The notes under the pieces are model-generated. The model had not been told where the DNA came from, ran no database searches, and was given only the letters and a program-made list of their open reading frames with translations. 64,000 bases of DNA from Bog-473 sp963763575 (lineage in GTDB: Bacteria; Actinomycetota; Acidimicrobiia; Acidimicrobiales; RAAP-2), in NCBI GenBank assembly GCA_963763575.1, contig CAVXPD010000001.1:248001-312000 (forward strand). Reading direction: 5' to 3'. Within the stretch, counting starts at the first letter, position 1. Each line of letters starts with the position of its first letter. Shown in pieces: positions 1 through 9,437 of this stretch. Both the position numbers and the translations under genes were made by a program.

Positions 1-200
1 TCGCCGCCGCCTCTACAGATTGCTGCTCCCGGTGGAGACCGCTTCACGTCTGTGCTCTCGATCACAAGGGGGTGGAGTATCGATCCGGCAAAGCAACCAA
101 CTGAGCCGGCGGTCGTGCGGCTTGTCACTGCCGTGTCACCCCCGTGCAACATCGCAAGTGCAGGCTTCGCGCCAGACGGAATCCTCACGCGGAGGTGCCT

Positions 201-1880
201 GTGACTCGGCTGGGCGATGTGACCACTACCGCCACTACTGATGTCGCCGGTGATGCTGCCACTGGTGCCGCCACTGGTGCCGCCACCGCTGCCGCCAGTG
301 ATGCCGCCGCTGACGACTCGGCCTTCGTAAGGGAGTGGAAAGCCAGGGACGTCGTCATCCTCGGGATCGGTCTCGTCGTCGCCTCGGTGGTGGTCTTCAT
401 GTCCGCCCTTGCGATCCCGCCGCTGAATGGCACCCGAATCGTGTCGGGCCTCATCGTGCTGGTCTCGATCGCCGCGAACCTGGCACTGGGCACACTGCTC
501 GTCGGTTCCTATATCGAGGCGCGTCACCCGAAATGGAGCCACTTCGGCCGCGTCGACCATCTCGTGATGTTCCTCGCGATCTTGGCGCTCGGCGGAGCGG
601 ACGGTCTCTTCACATGGTGGATCTTCTCCAGCACTGGTAGCTGGATCCGGTGGGGGTATGTCGCCCTCGCCTTGGTGTTCCTCTTCGCCGGCGGCGCCTG
701 GTCGTGGCTGCAGCTCTGGCCAGAACGGAAAAAGCCCGGAGAGCCCTTCTGCCCTTGGCCCGTCATCTCGATGCTGTCGGGGTTGGTCGGTGTGGGTGTG
801 GGCATTGCCCTGTCCGCCGCCCTGCTGATCGGGTCGGCGATCTCGGTCAACGCGAACGTTCCGACCGCCGCACTCCCGCCGATCGTCCACGACATCTCCG
901 GTCGCTACATGGCGATCGGCGACTCCTATTCGGCTGGCGAAGGCCTCCGGCCCTTCGTGGCAGGGACCGCGAGCACGAACTGTGACCGTTCGGACAGCCA
1001 GGCTTTTTCCGAACTGCTCAGATTCTCGAACCACGTGACGAAGACCTTCACGGCTTGCTCGGGCGCGATTGCACACGACGTCTTGAATCCGACCAACCGA
1101 AACGGGATCGTCGTCCCTCCCCAGGTCGATGGCACTGTCCATCCCGACGTGGGTCTGGTGACAATGACGATGGGCGGCAACAATGCGCTGTTCTCCAAGA
1201 TCGTGATTGCCTGCTTTGAGGAGCGCAACTGTCTCAACGAGACGTTCCCACCCTCGGGGGTCCAGTCCGTCGAGCCCGTTGGACCTGGTCCATTGGCAAC
1301 GGTGTGGGGACCGAACACGCTCCTGGCCATTGGCAAGGAGTACGCCGCGCTCTTTCCAACACTCCGCAAGGACTTCCCGAATGCCCGTATCGTCGTGATC
1401 GGGTATCCCTACCTGTTACCTGCCGGGAGCGCGCCGGTTTGGCCGCTGGATTGCTTCAGCGTGCTGCGCCGATTCAGTGAGCCCGTCCGCGACGGCATCC
1501 GTAACCTTCAGCAGGAGTTCAACAACCTCACATACGAAGAGGCGGTGGCAGCGCACATCGAGTTCGTCTCGCCGGCTGAGATGTGGCAGGGCCACGAGCC
1601 TTGCGGGAGCAAGGGCCAGTACACGAACTCCATCAAGCCGTATCTGAACTTCAGCAGTCCGGTGGACGGCGGGACGTTCCACCCCAACAGCGCCGGTCAG
1701 ACGACGCTGGCGCGAGTCGTCGCGTGCTATCTCAACGCACACCCAACCCCGCCTGACCCGTTCTTCCAGACAGCGACGCCCTCAACTTTCTCGGTACCGC
1801 TCAACGCCCTTGCGTCACCTGCATCGTTGGGACTGAAGCCAAGTCCAGGCTCGACAGCGCCGATATCGGGCTGTAGCTGA
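201..1880 (+). CDS. Membrane-anchored SGNH/GDSL-family hydrolase
   Basis: Predicted esterase or lipase of the SGNH superfamily, 559 aa. The GTG at 201 is chosen because GGAGG lies at 191-195, five bases upstream; the frame is open further upstream without a good ribosome site. The first ~45 residues are an Ala/Thr/Gly-rich low-complexity tract. Several hydrophobic helices follow (about residues 50-230), so the C-terminal enzyme domain is probably outside the membrane. SGNH block I is GDSYSAGEG (Ser about 242), the oxyanion Asn is in MGGNN (about 327), and the catalytic His is in FHPNSAGQ (about 494). Several Cys in the catalytic half fit an exported, disulfide-bonded domain. The substrate cannot be told from sequence. 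Confidence 0.85.
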   Translation: MTRLGDVTTTATTDVAGDAATGAATGAATAAASDAAADDSAFVREWKARDVVILGIGLVVASVVVFMSALAIPPLNGTRIVSGLIVLVSIAANLALGTLLVGSYIEARHPKWSHFGRVDHLVMFLAILALGGADGLFTWWIFSSTGSWIRWGYVALALVFLFAGGAWSWLQLWPERKKPGEPFCPWPVISMLSGLVGVGVGIALSAALLIGSAISVNANVPTAALPPIVHDISGRYMAIGDSYSAGEGLRPFVAGTASTNCDRSDSQAFSELLRFSNHVTKTFTACSGAIAHDVLNPTNRNGIVVPPQVDGTVHPDVGLVTMTMGGNNALFSKIVIACFEERNCLNETFPPSGVQSVEPVGPGPLATVWGPNTLLAIGKEYAALFPTLRKDFPNARIVVIGYPYLLPAGSAPVWPLDCFSVLRRFSEPVRDGIRNLQQEFNNLTYEEAVAAHIEFVSPAEMWQGHEPCGSKGQYTNSIKPYLNFSSPVDGGTFHPNSAGQTTLARVVACYLNAHPTPPDPFFQTATPSTFSVPLNALASPASLGLKPSPGSTAPISGCS

Positions 1881-2070
1881 TGGCCTTATCTGCAACGACT
1901 CAACCTCACACATGCCGTCCGGCGAATGTCCCGGCGTGGCACTCAGGGGATCGGCGGCCCCTTGGCCGATCCGTTGCTGCGGTCAGCAGTCGACACGACT
2001 GCTGCTACGTCCCTTGCAGACCAACCAACGACCGGCACACAATGGTTGCGGCTGAGCCAGGAGGGGTCGA

Positions 2071-3333
2071 ATGACTGAGGTCGCAGCTCCAGGCGTCACA
2101 GGTGCAAACGGGATCACGACCGATCCGGACACGCCAAACGGCTATCGGCGCCCCGAGGAGCTCCAGCAGCGCTTCGAAAGCGCCGCGCAGACACTGCTCG
2201 ACCGCGACGGCTGGAACAACCCGCAGAAGGGTGATCGGCGCGAGCTCGTGGCGGACCTGGCCCTCGAGGGGGGTGGGGTGAAGGGCATCGGTCTGGTTGG
2301 CGCCGTCCTTGTGCTGAGCGAGGCGGGCTATCACTTTCGCGGCGTGGCCGGCACCAGTGCCGGGGCGATTGCTGCCAGCCTGATCGCCGCCATCTCGAAG
2401 TCCGGCCAAGCGATGTCGGCGTTGAAGACCTGCATGGACTCGATGCAGTTCTCGAAGTTCATGCCCGAGGGCAAACTCCACGAGTTCTTGGACCACCACG
2501 GCGGGAAGCCGGGGGAGCTGACGGCCGATGCCGCGATCCTGACTCATCGTATGGGTCTGTATCCCGGCGACTACCTCGAGGAATGGCTGACCCCGCACCT
2601 CCAAAGCTTCGGCGTGAACACATTTGGGGACCTCAAGCTCAGCTCGGAGGTGGACCCGGGACTGAGCCTCCCGGACGGCCATGACTACCGGTTGGTCGTC
2701 CATACCTCCGACATCACCCGCTCGGAGCTCGTGCGTCTCCCTTGGGACTATCCGATTTACGGCTACCGTCCCGACGACGAGGCGGTGGTCAAGGCGGTCC
2801 GAGCGTCCATGTCCATTCCCTTCTTCTTCGAGCCGGTGACGTTCGAGGCTCGGGCCGCCGATATCCCGACCCCGACTCCGGACGGTGGAACCATCACCCG
2901 CCACTACGCCGCCGGCACGGTGACCTGGGTCGACGGGGGAATGCTGCGCAATTTCCCAATTGACGCGTTCGACCGAGCGGACGGCAAGGCGCCACGCTGG
3001 CCGACGATCGGCATCAAGCTGTCATCGCTGCAGACCGACTTCCCGGCAACAAGCGGCGCCAAGAGCGCCCTCGCCGTCGCCATCCACTGTCTAAAGACGA
3101 TGATGAACGAGTGGGATGCCTACGCCGTCGACGCGGCGACGGCTGGTCGCACCATCTTCGTGGACAACGGCGGTCTCACGGCCACTCAGTTCGATCTCAC
3201 CCCCGCGCAACAAGACATGTTGTTCTTGAACGGCGTTTCGGCCGCCACCGAGTTCGTCGTCGAGATGGCGCAGGCGGGGGGTGTGCCTCGGACACCAGAC
3301 GCTGCTCGTGCGCGCCTCGTGCAGCCGAACTGA
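2071..3333 (+). CDS. Patatin-like phospholipase family protein
   Basis: Predicted Ser-Asp dyad lipid acyl hydrolase, 420 aa. The glycine-rich oxyanion motif LEGGGVKGIGL lies near residue 70. The nucleophile elbow GTSAG places Ser near residue 96. The catalytic Asp is in VDGG near residue 288. No signal peptide or membrane helix is visible, so it is probably cytosolic or peripheral. The ATG at 2071 follows GGAGGGG at 2059-2065. It sits 190 bp after the SGNH hydrolase on the same strand, so two lipolytic-type enzymes are adjacent, though the gap argues against a tight operon. The lipid substrate is unknown. Confidence 0.88.
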   Translation: MTEVAAPGVTGANGITTDPDTPNGYRRPEELQQRFESAAQTLLDRDGWNNPQKGDRRELVADLALEGGGVKGIGLVGAVLVLSEAGYHFRGVAGTSAGAIAASLIAAISKSGQAMSALKTCMDSMQFSKFMPEGKLHEFLDHHGGKPGELTADAAILTHRMGLYPGDYLEEWLTPHLQSFGVNTFGDLKLSSEVDPGLSLPDGHDYRLVVHTSDITRSELVRLPWDYPIYGYRPDDEAVVKAVRASMSIPFFFEPVTFEARAADIPTPTPDGGTITRHYAAGTVTWVDGGMLRNFPIDAFDRADGKAPRWPTIGIKLSSLQTDFPATSGAKSALAVAIHCLKTMMNEWDAYAVDAATAGRTIFVDNGGLTATQFDLTPAQQDMLFLNGVSAATEFVVEMAQAGGVPRTPDAARARLVQPN

Positions 3334-3436
3334 ACTTGCAGACGGACTGAACTGGGGCTGGCAACCCCTTGCTGTTCGGAAAGAATGCGCAGGAACAACA
3401 GGGTCCGATGACGCGCGAGTTCTATAGCTTCCCCAT

Positions 3437-4186
3437 TTAGCCGATCTTCGTTGCCCCTTGGAGGGTGAACAACATCGCCTTTCCGTAGGGTGCTTCGGCG
3501 AAGGGGTTTCGCCAGTTATCGGAGGTGCCGAACGGATGCTCGCCTGCCTGGGTCACGGGATTCTGCGCCTGCTCAATCAGGGCGACCCGCGTGTCGTCCG
3601 TGAGGGAGCTCGCCAGGCGCCACTCAGCAATGGCCTGGATGACAATGCGAGCTACGTCGGCCACCTTCTCCTCGTTCCGATCACTCAGGAGGAGGCGCAC
3701 GAGGGCATCGTCCCAGGGATCGACGCAAGTCATCCCCAGCGTCGCCGCCTTCAAACCCATCCACGTCTTGTTCCGCAGCAGGAGAAACTGGGTCGGCCAC
3801 TCGTAACACACCTGGCCGGCTGCGACTTTGCCGACGCGGTGGGCCACCGCTTTCGCACTCTCGACGGCGGCAACCAACGGACCTGTCTCCTCAAAGAAAG
3901 CTGTCTTCCACTCCCCTGCCTCGAATTTCTTGCAGCTGTAGACCACGCGCCGGTCGGTGACCCACACATCGGCGCCGACCGGGAACTTCCACACCGTCTT
4001 CAGGGGCAGGTTGTCAGAGATCTGGCGCAGAACCGATGCGTTGAGGACGCCCTGCCACAGAACGTGCTCGCCCAGCCCCAGCACCGGCGACCCGTCGTCG
4101 GCGAACCGCGGAAAGACCGGCCCCAAGTCGGACTCCATGGTGGGCCCTTTGGCGACGACCGCGAGGTTGTTTGCACTGTTCCCCAT
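3437..4186 (-). CDS. Hypothetical protein with PH-like (bPH/GRAM-type) segment
   Basis: A 249-aa protein not recognised at family level. The segment VLWQGVLNASVLRQ followed by VGADVWVTDRRVVYSCKKF (about residues 43-90) resembles bacterial PH-like domains, in which a strand of the type 'lTdrRlvy' is characteristic. The C-terminal half is mostly helical and carries no motif I can name. There is no signal peptide or transmembrane helix. It lies 14 bp downstream of the zinc-ribbon membrane protein on the same strand, so the two are probably cotranscribed. It converges on the patatin gene. Confidence 0.6.
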   Translation of the reverse strand: MGNSANNLAVVAKGPTMESDLGPVFPRFADDGSPVLGLGEHVLWQGVLNASVLRQISDNLPLKTVWKFPVGADVWVTDRRVVYSCKKFEAGEWKTAFFEETGPLVAAVESAKAVAHRVGKVAAGQVCYEWPTQFLLLRNKTWMGLKAATLGMTCVDPWDDALVRLLLSDRNEEKVADVARIVIQAIAEWRLASSLTDDTRVALIEQAQNPVTQAGEHPFGTSDNWRNPFAEAPYGKAMLFTLQGATKIG

Positions 4187-4200
4187 CGGGCGCCGCGTCC

Positions 4201-4509
4201 TTAAGCCGGGGTGGGCTCGAGGCTGGTCTCGAGGCTGGACTCGGGCCTGGACTCGGGCACGGCTCGAGCAAGATAGAGCGCCCGCACGTCAGTGCCGACC
4301 GCCTTGAAGTTCACGAAGAAGCTTCTGATGCCCCACCATCCGAGCAGCAGCGTGAGGAGCAGGTACTTGCGTGCGCTCGAGAGCGCGTGTTCGCGGCAAA
4401 ACGGACCGTCGCTTTTGTAGTAGGTGTGCATGAGAATCATGCCGACATTGCGTTCCACGCGAACGACCTGCGCTGGACGCTTCCCGCATACCGAGCACCG
4501 AGGATTCAT
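4201..4509 (-). CDS. Small zinc-ribbon membrane protein
   Basis: A 102-aa protein that starts with a metal-binding module: CSVCGKRP at residues 5-12 and FCREH at about 37-41, giving two Cys pairs or a Cys3-His site. One hydrophobic helix follows (YLLLTLLLGWWGIRSFF). The C-terminal tail is PESRPESSLETSLEPTPA, encoded by a short imperfect direct repeat. It is upstream of the PH-like gene in a likely two-gene operon. The function is unknown; zinc-ribbon plus one helix suggests a small membrane-bound sensor or scaffold, which is inference. Confidence 0.55.
   Translation of the reverse strand: MNPRCSVCGKRPAQVVRVERNVGMILMHTYYKSDGPFCREHALSSARKYLLLTLLLGWWGIRSFFVNFKAVGTDVRALYLARAVPESRPESSLETSLEPTPA
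4206..4266. repeat. Short imperfect tandem repeat (tcgaggctgg / tcgggcctgg)
   Basis: Four to five imperfect copies of a roughly 12-base unit (ctcgaggctggt, ctcgaggctgga, ctcgggcctgga, ctcgggcacggc) occupy the 3' end of the zinc-ribbon gene. They encode its Ser/Glu/Pro-rich tail. The array is probably replication-slippage sequence that can vary between strains. Confidence 0.6.
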
Positions 4510-4740
4510 CGACCTCTCCTCTCCCTACCGACGACCGCCGACATCGGGCCGCCTCAACTTCGCAGCCACCATGTTGCGCCCGCTCTGTTGCCCAGAGATG
4601 ACAAGGCCGTGACACCTCGTCTCGGTTTTGGCGTCTCGGGCGTGTGGACCGGACGAGAGCCGCTCCGAGATGGCGTGGATCACGGTGGCGGTGGCGGAAC
4701 GTTGTAGCGACGTCATTCGGGGCCCTGTCACGTCACAACC

Positions 4741-5913
4741 GTGTGGTTCGATGGGTTTGTGACGGGGATCGAGGCGCTGACCCAAGCCATCGACGATCTG
4801 TTGGCCGAGGGCGCCGAGGGACACTGCGACGCCACGTCGCTCAAAGAGTTGGTGTGCCAGCACTCCCGGTTGGAGTCGGTGGTCTCGAGCGCGGTGGGCG
4901 CCTACGACACCTCGGGCGACTGGGCGATCGACGGGGCGCGCACCGCCCAGGCCTGGCTGGCCCGGTCGTGCCGCCTGCCCAAGGCGACGGCGCGCCGTCT
5001 GGTGCGCCGGGGCCGCCAGCTGCGCCACCTCCCCGTCGTGGCCCAAGCCTTCGAAGACGGGGCGATCAACGCGGCGCACGTCGACGCGGTGGCGGCGGTG
5101 CGCCGCGACGGGACCGAGGCCGCCCTCGAACGCGACGAGCCCTTGTTGGTCAAACAAGCGAAGCGGCTGCGCTTCGAGCACTTCGCCAAGGCGGTCGCCT
5201 ACTGGGACCAGCTGGCCGATCCCGACGGGACCGAGGAGGCCGCCGAGGCGCGCCGGGCCCGGCGCGACGTCTATCTCGAGGCCTCCATCAGCGGGATGTA
5301 TCTCGGCTCGATGACGCTCGACCCCATCTCGGGCTCGATCGTGGCGGGCGAGCTCGGGCGGATCGAAGACGAGTTCTTCAAGGCCGACTGGGGCCGCGCC
5401 CGCGCCGAGCTCGGCCACAACCCCAGCGCCGACCAGCTCTGGCGCAGCCCGGCGCAGCGCCGCGCCGACGCCCTCGTCGAGATGGCGGGCCGCTCGTCGC
5501 TCGTCGAGCCCGAAGGCGTCGCCCGACCCCCCGCCCCCCTCTTCAGCGTGCTCGTCGACTGGCCGACGCTCTCGGGGCGGGTCTGCGAGCTCGCCGAGGG
5601 CATCGTGGTCTCGCCGGGCGAGCTCGTGCCCTGGCTCTGTGTGGCCGACCTCGAGCGCGCCGTGATGGAGCCGTCCGGACGCGTCGAGGTCTCGACCAAG
5701 CACCGGCTCTTCAGCGGGGCGACGCGCCGGGCCCTCGAGCTGCGCGACCGCGGCTGCGTCCACCCCTTTTGCGACGTCCCGGGCTCACGCTGCCAGGCCG
5801 ACCACATCTTGCCCTGGGCGCTGAGCGGGCGGACCACCCAGGACAACGGGCGCCTGCTCTGTGGGTTCCACAACCGCCTGCGCAACGGGCGCCCGCCGCC
5901 CCAGCGCGAGTAG
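4741..5913 (+). CDS. DUF222 / HNH endonuclease-domain protein (13E12-repeat family)
   Basis: A 390-aa protein of the actinobacterial 13E12-repeat type. The first ~280 residues are the helical DUF222 region (ending near the segment SVLVDWPTLSGRVCELAEG). The C-terminus is an HNH nuclease module: RDRGCVHPFC, then QADHILPW, then NGRLLCGFHNRLR, with Cys pairs that bind zinc and the DH plus N..H catalytic elements intact. The start is either GTG 4741 or GTG 4759, and neither has a clear ribosome site. Such proteins occur in many copies in actinobacterial genomes and are suspected mobile or repeat-associated nucleases; the target is unknown. Confidence 0.85.
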   Translation: MWFDGFVTGIEALTQAIDDLLAEGAEGHCDATSLKELVCQHSRLESVVSSAVGAYDTSGDWAIDGARTAQAWLARSCRLPKATARRLVRRGRQLRHLPVVAQAFEDGAINAAHVDAVAAVRRDGTEAALERDEPLLVKQAKRLRFEHFAKAVAYWDQLADPDGTEEAAEARRARRDVYLEASISGMYLGSMTLDPISGSIVAGELGRIEDEFFKADWGRARAELGHNPSADQLWRSPAQRRADALVEMAGRSSLVEPEGVARPPAPLFSVLVDWPTLSGRVCELAEGIVVSPGELVPWLCVADLERAVMEPSGRVEVSTKHRLFSGATRRALELRDRGCVHPFCDVPGSRCQADHILPWALSGRTTQDNGRLLCGFHNRLRNGRPPPQRE

Positions 5914-5992
5914 CGGCGGGGCTCAGCTCACCGGGCGGGAGGCGAAACGGCGGGTGGCGAAACGGGGGGAGATCACCCGAGACCATGGGAAG

Positions 5993-6027
5993 AGAGCAGG
6001 CGTGTCGCTTTGGCGCGCCTGCTCTTT
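5993..6027. terminator. Strong hairpin terminator between convergent genes
   Basis: A perfect 10-bp stem: AGAGCAGGCG at 5993-6002 pairs with CGCCTGCTCT at 6016-6025, with a 13-base loop, followed by TTTGCTTT on the plus strand. It lies between the HNH gene (+) and the methyltransferase gene (-), so it probably ends transcription of the plus-strand gene and possibly both. Confidence 0.75.
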
Positions 6028-6076
6028 GCTTTGGCCGATGACGAGTGACCTCGGCTCCGCCTGCTGGTTTCCGGAC

Positions 6077-6916
6077 CTACGGGTAGGCGTGCACGACGGC
6101 TCGATAGTTCTCGCTCGGCGCCGACGGCCTCGGCGCCGGGATGCCCCCGACGCGCCGGCCGACCTTGCGGCGCAAGCTTGCATCGGGCGGCGGCGGTGAC
6201 GGCGGACCGACGACGGTCTGAATCCGCGAGAACCCGGCCGCCCGGCACAGGTTGTGCAGCGCCTCGATCGTCGGCACGTACCAGTTCCCGAAGTCGGTGC
6301 GCAGCGAGCTGCCGGCGTGGAACTGCAGCAGCACCTCGTGGTCGAGCCCCTCGATGTGCACCGCCTCCGTCTCGATGACGGCGACCTCCTTGGTCACGGC
6401 GCGCAGGCGCTCGAGGCAGGTAAGCGGTTCCTTCATGTGGTACAGGACGCCGAGATACAGGACGACGTCGAACTGGCCCAGCTGGTCGAGGTCGACCGTC
6501 TGGAAGTCGGCGACGACCGGCTCCACCTTCGATCCCAGCGCCGCCGCCGCGAACTCGAAGCCCCGCCGGCCCGGCAGGTCCGGGTGCCAGAAGTCGGTCT
6601 CGTCCCGGGACTGGTCGGGCAGGGTGCCGTTGCGCGTGCACTCCTCCCAGTAGGCCCCCCGAGCCACGAAGTCGACGCCCCAGGCGTAGTGATCGAGCGC
6701 CACCACCCGGCTGGCGCCGGCCTGTTCAGCGGCGAAGGAGAACTTGCCGTCCCAGGCCCCGATGTCGAGCACGCTGCGGCCGGTCACCTCGGGGATGACG
6801 GCGGCCGAGGTCTCCTGGACGCTGATGCCCTTGGTGACCACGCCGTCACCCAGGTCGATGGTGTGGTACCAGCCCATCGCATCGGCCTGCGCCTGCAGCT
6901 CCGCCGGGGTGGTCAT
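6077..6916 (-). CDS. Class I SAM-dependent methyltransferase (CmoB/DUF1698-like)
   Basis: A 279-aa methyltransferase. SAM-binding motif I is VLDIGAWDGKFSF, followed by VALDHYAW for the acidic loop and DVVLYLGVLYHMKEP for the post-motif region; the last is typical of CmoB-like and DUF1698 proteins, which act on tRNA wobble uridine or on small molecules. The ATG at 6916 is chosen over an upstream in-frame ATG at 6997 because the extra 27 residues look unlike a protein start and would overlap the divergent Nudix gene. The short tail is Pro- and Arg-rich. The substrate is uncertain. Confidence 0.75.
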   Translation of the reverse strand: MTTPAELQAQADAMGWYHTIDLGDGVVTKGISVQETSAAVIPEVTGRSVLDIGAWDGKFSFAAEQAGASRVVALDHYAWGVDFVARGAYWEECTRNGTLPDQSRDETDFWHPDLPGRRGFEFAAAALGSKVEPVVADFQTVDLDQLGQFDVVLYLGVLYHMKEPLTCLERLRAVTKEVAVIETEAVHIEGLDHEVLLQFHAGSSLRTDFGNWYVPTIEALHNLCRAAGFSRIQTVVGPPSPPPPDASLRRKVGRRVGGIPAPRPSAPSENYRAVVHAYP

Positions 6917-6995
6917 GGGGCGAGAGCGTAGCCAGGCGGCACGGGCCCGGAACTCGCATCCGCAACCCGAGTGCGCGCCGTTAGCGTGTGAGCCC

Positions 6996-7745
6996 ATGGC
7001 GCCGCCCGTCCCACCTCAGGTGATCCCTCGTCCGGCCGACTGGCGTCTGGGTAGCCCCCCGCCCTGGGCGGGCCTCGAACCGGCGCGGCGGACTTCCATC
7101 GGCCTCGCCCGGGTCCTCGGCGCGCTCGACGCGGCGGGACAGGGCGGCCCGGCGCCGGCCGACGTCGCCTCGGCTGCGAACCTCGAGGCGCCGGTGGTCG
7201 GCGAGACCGCAATCCCTCCGCTTTCGGTCAACGCCGCGGTGCTGGCGCCCTTTTTCGAGGAGGACGGCGAGACCCGCCTCGTCCTCACCCGCCGCTCGAC
7301 CAACCTGCGGACGCACCAGGGCCAGGTGAGCTTCCCCGGCGGTCGCCTCAACGAGGGCGAGGACGCGCCGACGGCGGCGTTGCGCGAGGCGCACGAAGAG
7401 GTGGACCTCGATCCAGCGCTCGTCACCACCGTCGGCTGGCTCCATCCGGTGCTCACGTTGGTGTCGGCCTCGTTCATCTTGCCGGTGCTCGGCACGTTGG
7501 CCGGCCGACCTCACCTGGCGCCGAGCCCCGCCGAGGTCGAGCGGATCTTCGACGTCCCGCTCGCCGAGCTCGCCGACCCCGACGTCTTTCACGAGGAACT
7601 TTGGCGCATCCCGGGCCGCGTCATTGCGGAGTCGGAGGACAACTCGTTCCCCGTGTGGTTCTTCGAGGCCGCGGGGGAGATGATCTGGGGCGCCACGGCG
7701 CGCATGCTCTACGAACTGTTGAGCATCGTGCTGGTCGAACGCTGA
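6996..7745 (+). CDS. Nudix hydrolase (CoA pyrophosphatase-like)
   Basis: A 249-aa Nudix protein. The Nudix box is GGRLNEGEDAPTAALREAHE followed by EV, so the G-x5-E-x7-RE-x2-EE pattern is present. The sequence before it (LVLTRRSTNLRTHQGQVSFP) matches the NudL-type element LLxxRs..LrxHxGqvsFPGG, which supports hydrolysis of CoA to phosphopantetheine and 3',5'-ADP. ATG 6996 is used; in-frame sequence upstream runs into the divergent methyltransferase. Expected to be cytosolic. Confidence 0.85.
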   Translation: MAPPVPPQVIPRPADWRLGSPPPWAGLEPARRTSIGLARVLGALDAAGQGGPAPADVASAANLEAPVVGETAIPPLSVNAAVLAPFFEEDGETRLVLTRRSTNLRTHQGQVSFPGGRLNEGEDAPTAALREAHEEVDLDPALVTTVGWLHPVLTLVSASFILPVLGTLAGRPHLAPSPAEVERIFDVPLAELADPDVFHEELWRIPGRVIAESEDNSFPVWFFEAAGEMIWGATARMLYELLSIVLVER

Positions 7746-7798
7746 GGGCCGACTCGACTACCTCTGAACTTCCGGGACGGCCCTTCGTCTGCGCTCGA

Positions 7799-8620
7799 TC
7801 ACTCGGCGATGAAGTCGAGCATGTCCTTGTCGAGCCGATCCTGGTAGTCGCCGTAGATCCCGTGGGGTGCGCCCGGGTAGACCTTCAGCGTTCCCCGCTT
7901 CACGAGCTTGATCGACTTGTGGGCGGCGTCGGCGATCGGCACGATCTGGTCGTCGTCACCCTGCGCGATCAGGATTGGGGCCTGGATTTCCTTGAGGTCT
8001 TCCGTTTGATCTGTTTCTGAGAAGGCCTTGACGCAGTCGTACGCGGCCGCGAGGTTCACCAACATGCCTTGGCGCCAGAAGTCGTCCTTCGCACCTTGCG
8101 AGACCTTGGATCCTGCCCGGTTGGCGCCGTAGAACGGTACTGACAGGTCCTCCCAGAACTGCGAGCGGTCCTTGAGCACGTTCCGGCGGATGTCGTCGAG
8201 CGCCTCGATCGGGGTTCCCTCCGGATTGCTCTCGGACTTGACCATGATGGGCGGGACCGCGCCGGCGGTGATGACCTTGGCCACCCGGTCCTGGCCGTAC
8301 CTCGCCGCGTACTTCACCACCTCACCGCCGCCCGTGGAGTGCCCGACGACGACGAGGTCGCGGAGGTCCAGGCTGTCGACGAGCTCGGCCAAGTCCTGCG
8401 CGTAGGTCCCCATGTCGTTGCCCTTGTAGGTCTTCGTCGACCGCCCGTGACCGCGCCGGTCGTGTGCGATCACCCGGTAACCGGCGTCGGCAAAGATCTT
8501 CAGCTCGACCTGCCAGGCGTCCGAGCACAAGGGCCATCCGTGGCTCATGACGATGGGCCGCCCCTCGCCCTGCTCGGTGTAGTACAGCTCGGTTCCATCG
8601 GACGTCGTGACGTATGGCAT
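7799..8620 (-). CDS. Alpha/beta hydrolase, non-heme chloroperoxidase-like
   Basis: A 273-aa hydrolase with a complete catalytic triad. The nucleophile elbow is GHSTGG (Ser about 100), the acid is in AQGDDDQIVP (about 225), and the His is in GAPHGIYG (about 254). The oxyanion segment is SHGWPLCSDAW. The pattern DRRGHGRS plus GHSTGGGEV is typical of the cofactor-free haloperoxidase/esterase group. The natural reaction is more likely ester hydrolysis or perhydrolysis than halogenation. ATG 8620 follows AGGAGA. It is the usual length for the family. Confidence 0.88.
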   Translation of the reverse strand: MPYVTTSDGTELYYTEQGEGRPIVMSHGWPLCSDAWQVELKIFADAGYRVIAHDRRGHGRSTKTYKGNDMGTYAQDLAELVDSLDLRDLVVVGHSTGGGEVVKYAARYGQDRVAKVITAGAVPPIMVKSESNPEGTPIEALDDIRRNVLKDRSQFWEDLSVPFYGANRAGSKVSQGAKDDFWRQGMLVNLAAAYDCVKAFSETDQTEDLKEIQAPILIAQGDDDQIVPIADAAHKSIKLVKRGTLKVYPGAPHGIYGDYQDRLDKDMLDFIAE

Positions 8621-8771
8621 CTCGGATCTCCTTCAGCGAATTCGACGGGTTCTCTTCGGTGTCATCCGGCCACGCGGGGCGGTCAATTGCCTAGACGAGC
8701 GCAAAGGTAGTCCTCGGAGTCGTTCGATTCACGCGGCAACTTTTTCGCTCCCCTTGTGGGCGGGGCGGGTG

Positions 8772-9437
8772 TCAGTCGGAGAACGCGACCCGAAGCGCAC
8801 CGAAGGGCCCGAAGGACACGTCGAGCACGTCGCCCGGCGCGACGGCGACGGGCGGCACCACCGAACCGCAGATGATCCGCTGCCCCGCTTCGAGGACGGC
8901 GCCGTGCTTGTCGAGGAACGACCGGACGAACGCCAGCGTGACAGCGGGGTCCTTGGTGAGACGGCCCTCGGCCACGGCCGCTCCGTCCTTGGTCACCGTC
9001 GCTGCCAGCGCCATGGGGTCGACGCCGGGGACCTCGGGGCCGAAGACGACGTGGCGGTGGCAGATGTTGCCGGCGAGCACCGGCTCGATGTCGTCGAAGG
9101 AGATGTCGAGGTCGACCAGCTCGAGCGCAGGCCCGAGGCCGGCGACGTCCCCGTCGTCACCGACGCGCACGGCGAGCTCCACCTCCACGGCGGGTGCCGC
9201 CCAGCCTCCCAGCGACACGGTGGCGCCTGGTTCGACGACCCGTGTGTCGGTCAGGTAACCCACGACGGCCTCGTCGAGCCCGAGGTGCTGCTGGATCGCC
9301 GGCGTGTCGAAGCCGATCTTCCAGCCGATGCCGACCACGCCTTGGGACAGCTCGTCGGCGCGGCGGTCGAGGAGGGTGCGGCATGCCCCGGTCGACGGGG
9401 CCGGCGGCGGAGTCCGAATCGGGATCGTCGGTGTCAG
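8772..9437 (-). CDS. 2-keto-4-pentenoate hydratase / fumarylacetoacetate hydrolase-family protein, 5' end uncertain
   Basis: About 220 aa of a MhpD-type hydratase, which adds water to 2-hydroxypentadienoate-type substrates in meta-cleavage pathways. Diagnostic segments are GIGWKIGFDTPAIQ, VEVELAVRVG, and LVDLDISFDDIEPVLAGNIC. The 5' end is a problem: the matching frame has no ATG, GTG or TTG before the conserved RTLLDRRADEL helix, only CTG at 9437. A GTG at 9441 opens the neighbouring frame (start VPDTDDPDSD). A single-base frameshift near 9375-9395 would join that start to the conserved frame. This is either a non-canonical start, a sequencing error or a real lesion. Confidence 0.7.
   Translation of the reverse strand: MTPTIPIRTPPPAPSTGACRTLLDRRADELSQGVVGIGWKIGFDTPAIQQHLGLDEAVVGYLTDTRVVEPGATVSLGGWAAPAVEVELAVRVGDDGDVAGLGPALELVDLDISFDDIEPVLAGNICHRHVVFGPEVPGVDPMALAATVTKDGAAVAEGRLTKDPAVTLAFVRSFLDKHGAVLEAGQRIICGSVVPPVAVAPGDVLDVSFGPFGALRVAFSD

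Noticed and set aside
1..200. Possible small ORF at 20-241
   Set aside because: No ribosome site; it overlaps the 5' end of the SGNH gene in another frame and has no recognisable features.
4525..6041. Long frames on both strands across the DUF222/HNH gene
   Set aside because: Only the 4741-5913 frame has the HNH motifs; the others are Arg/Ala/Pro-rich shadows.
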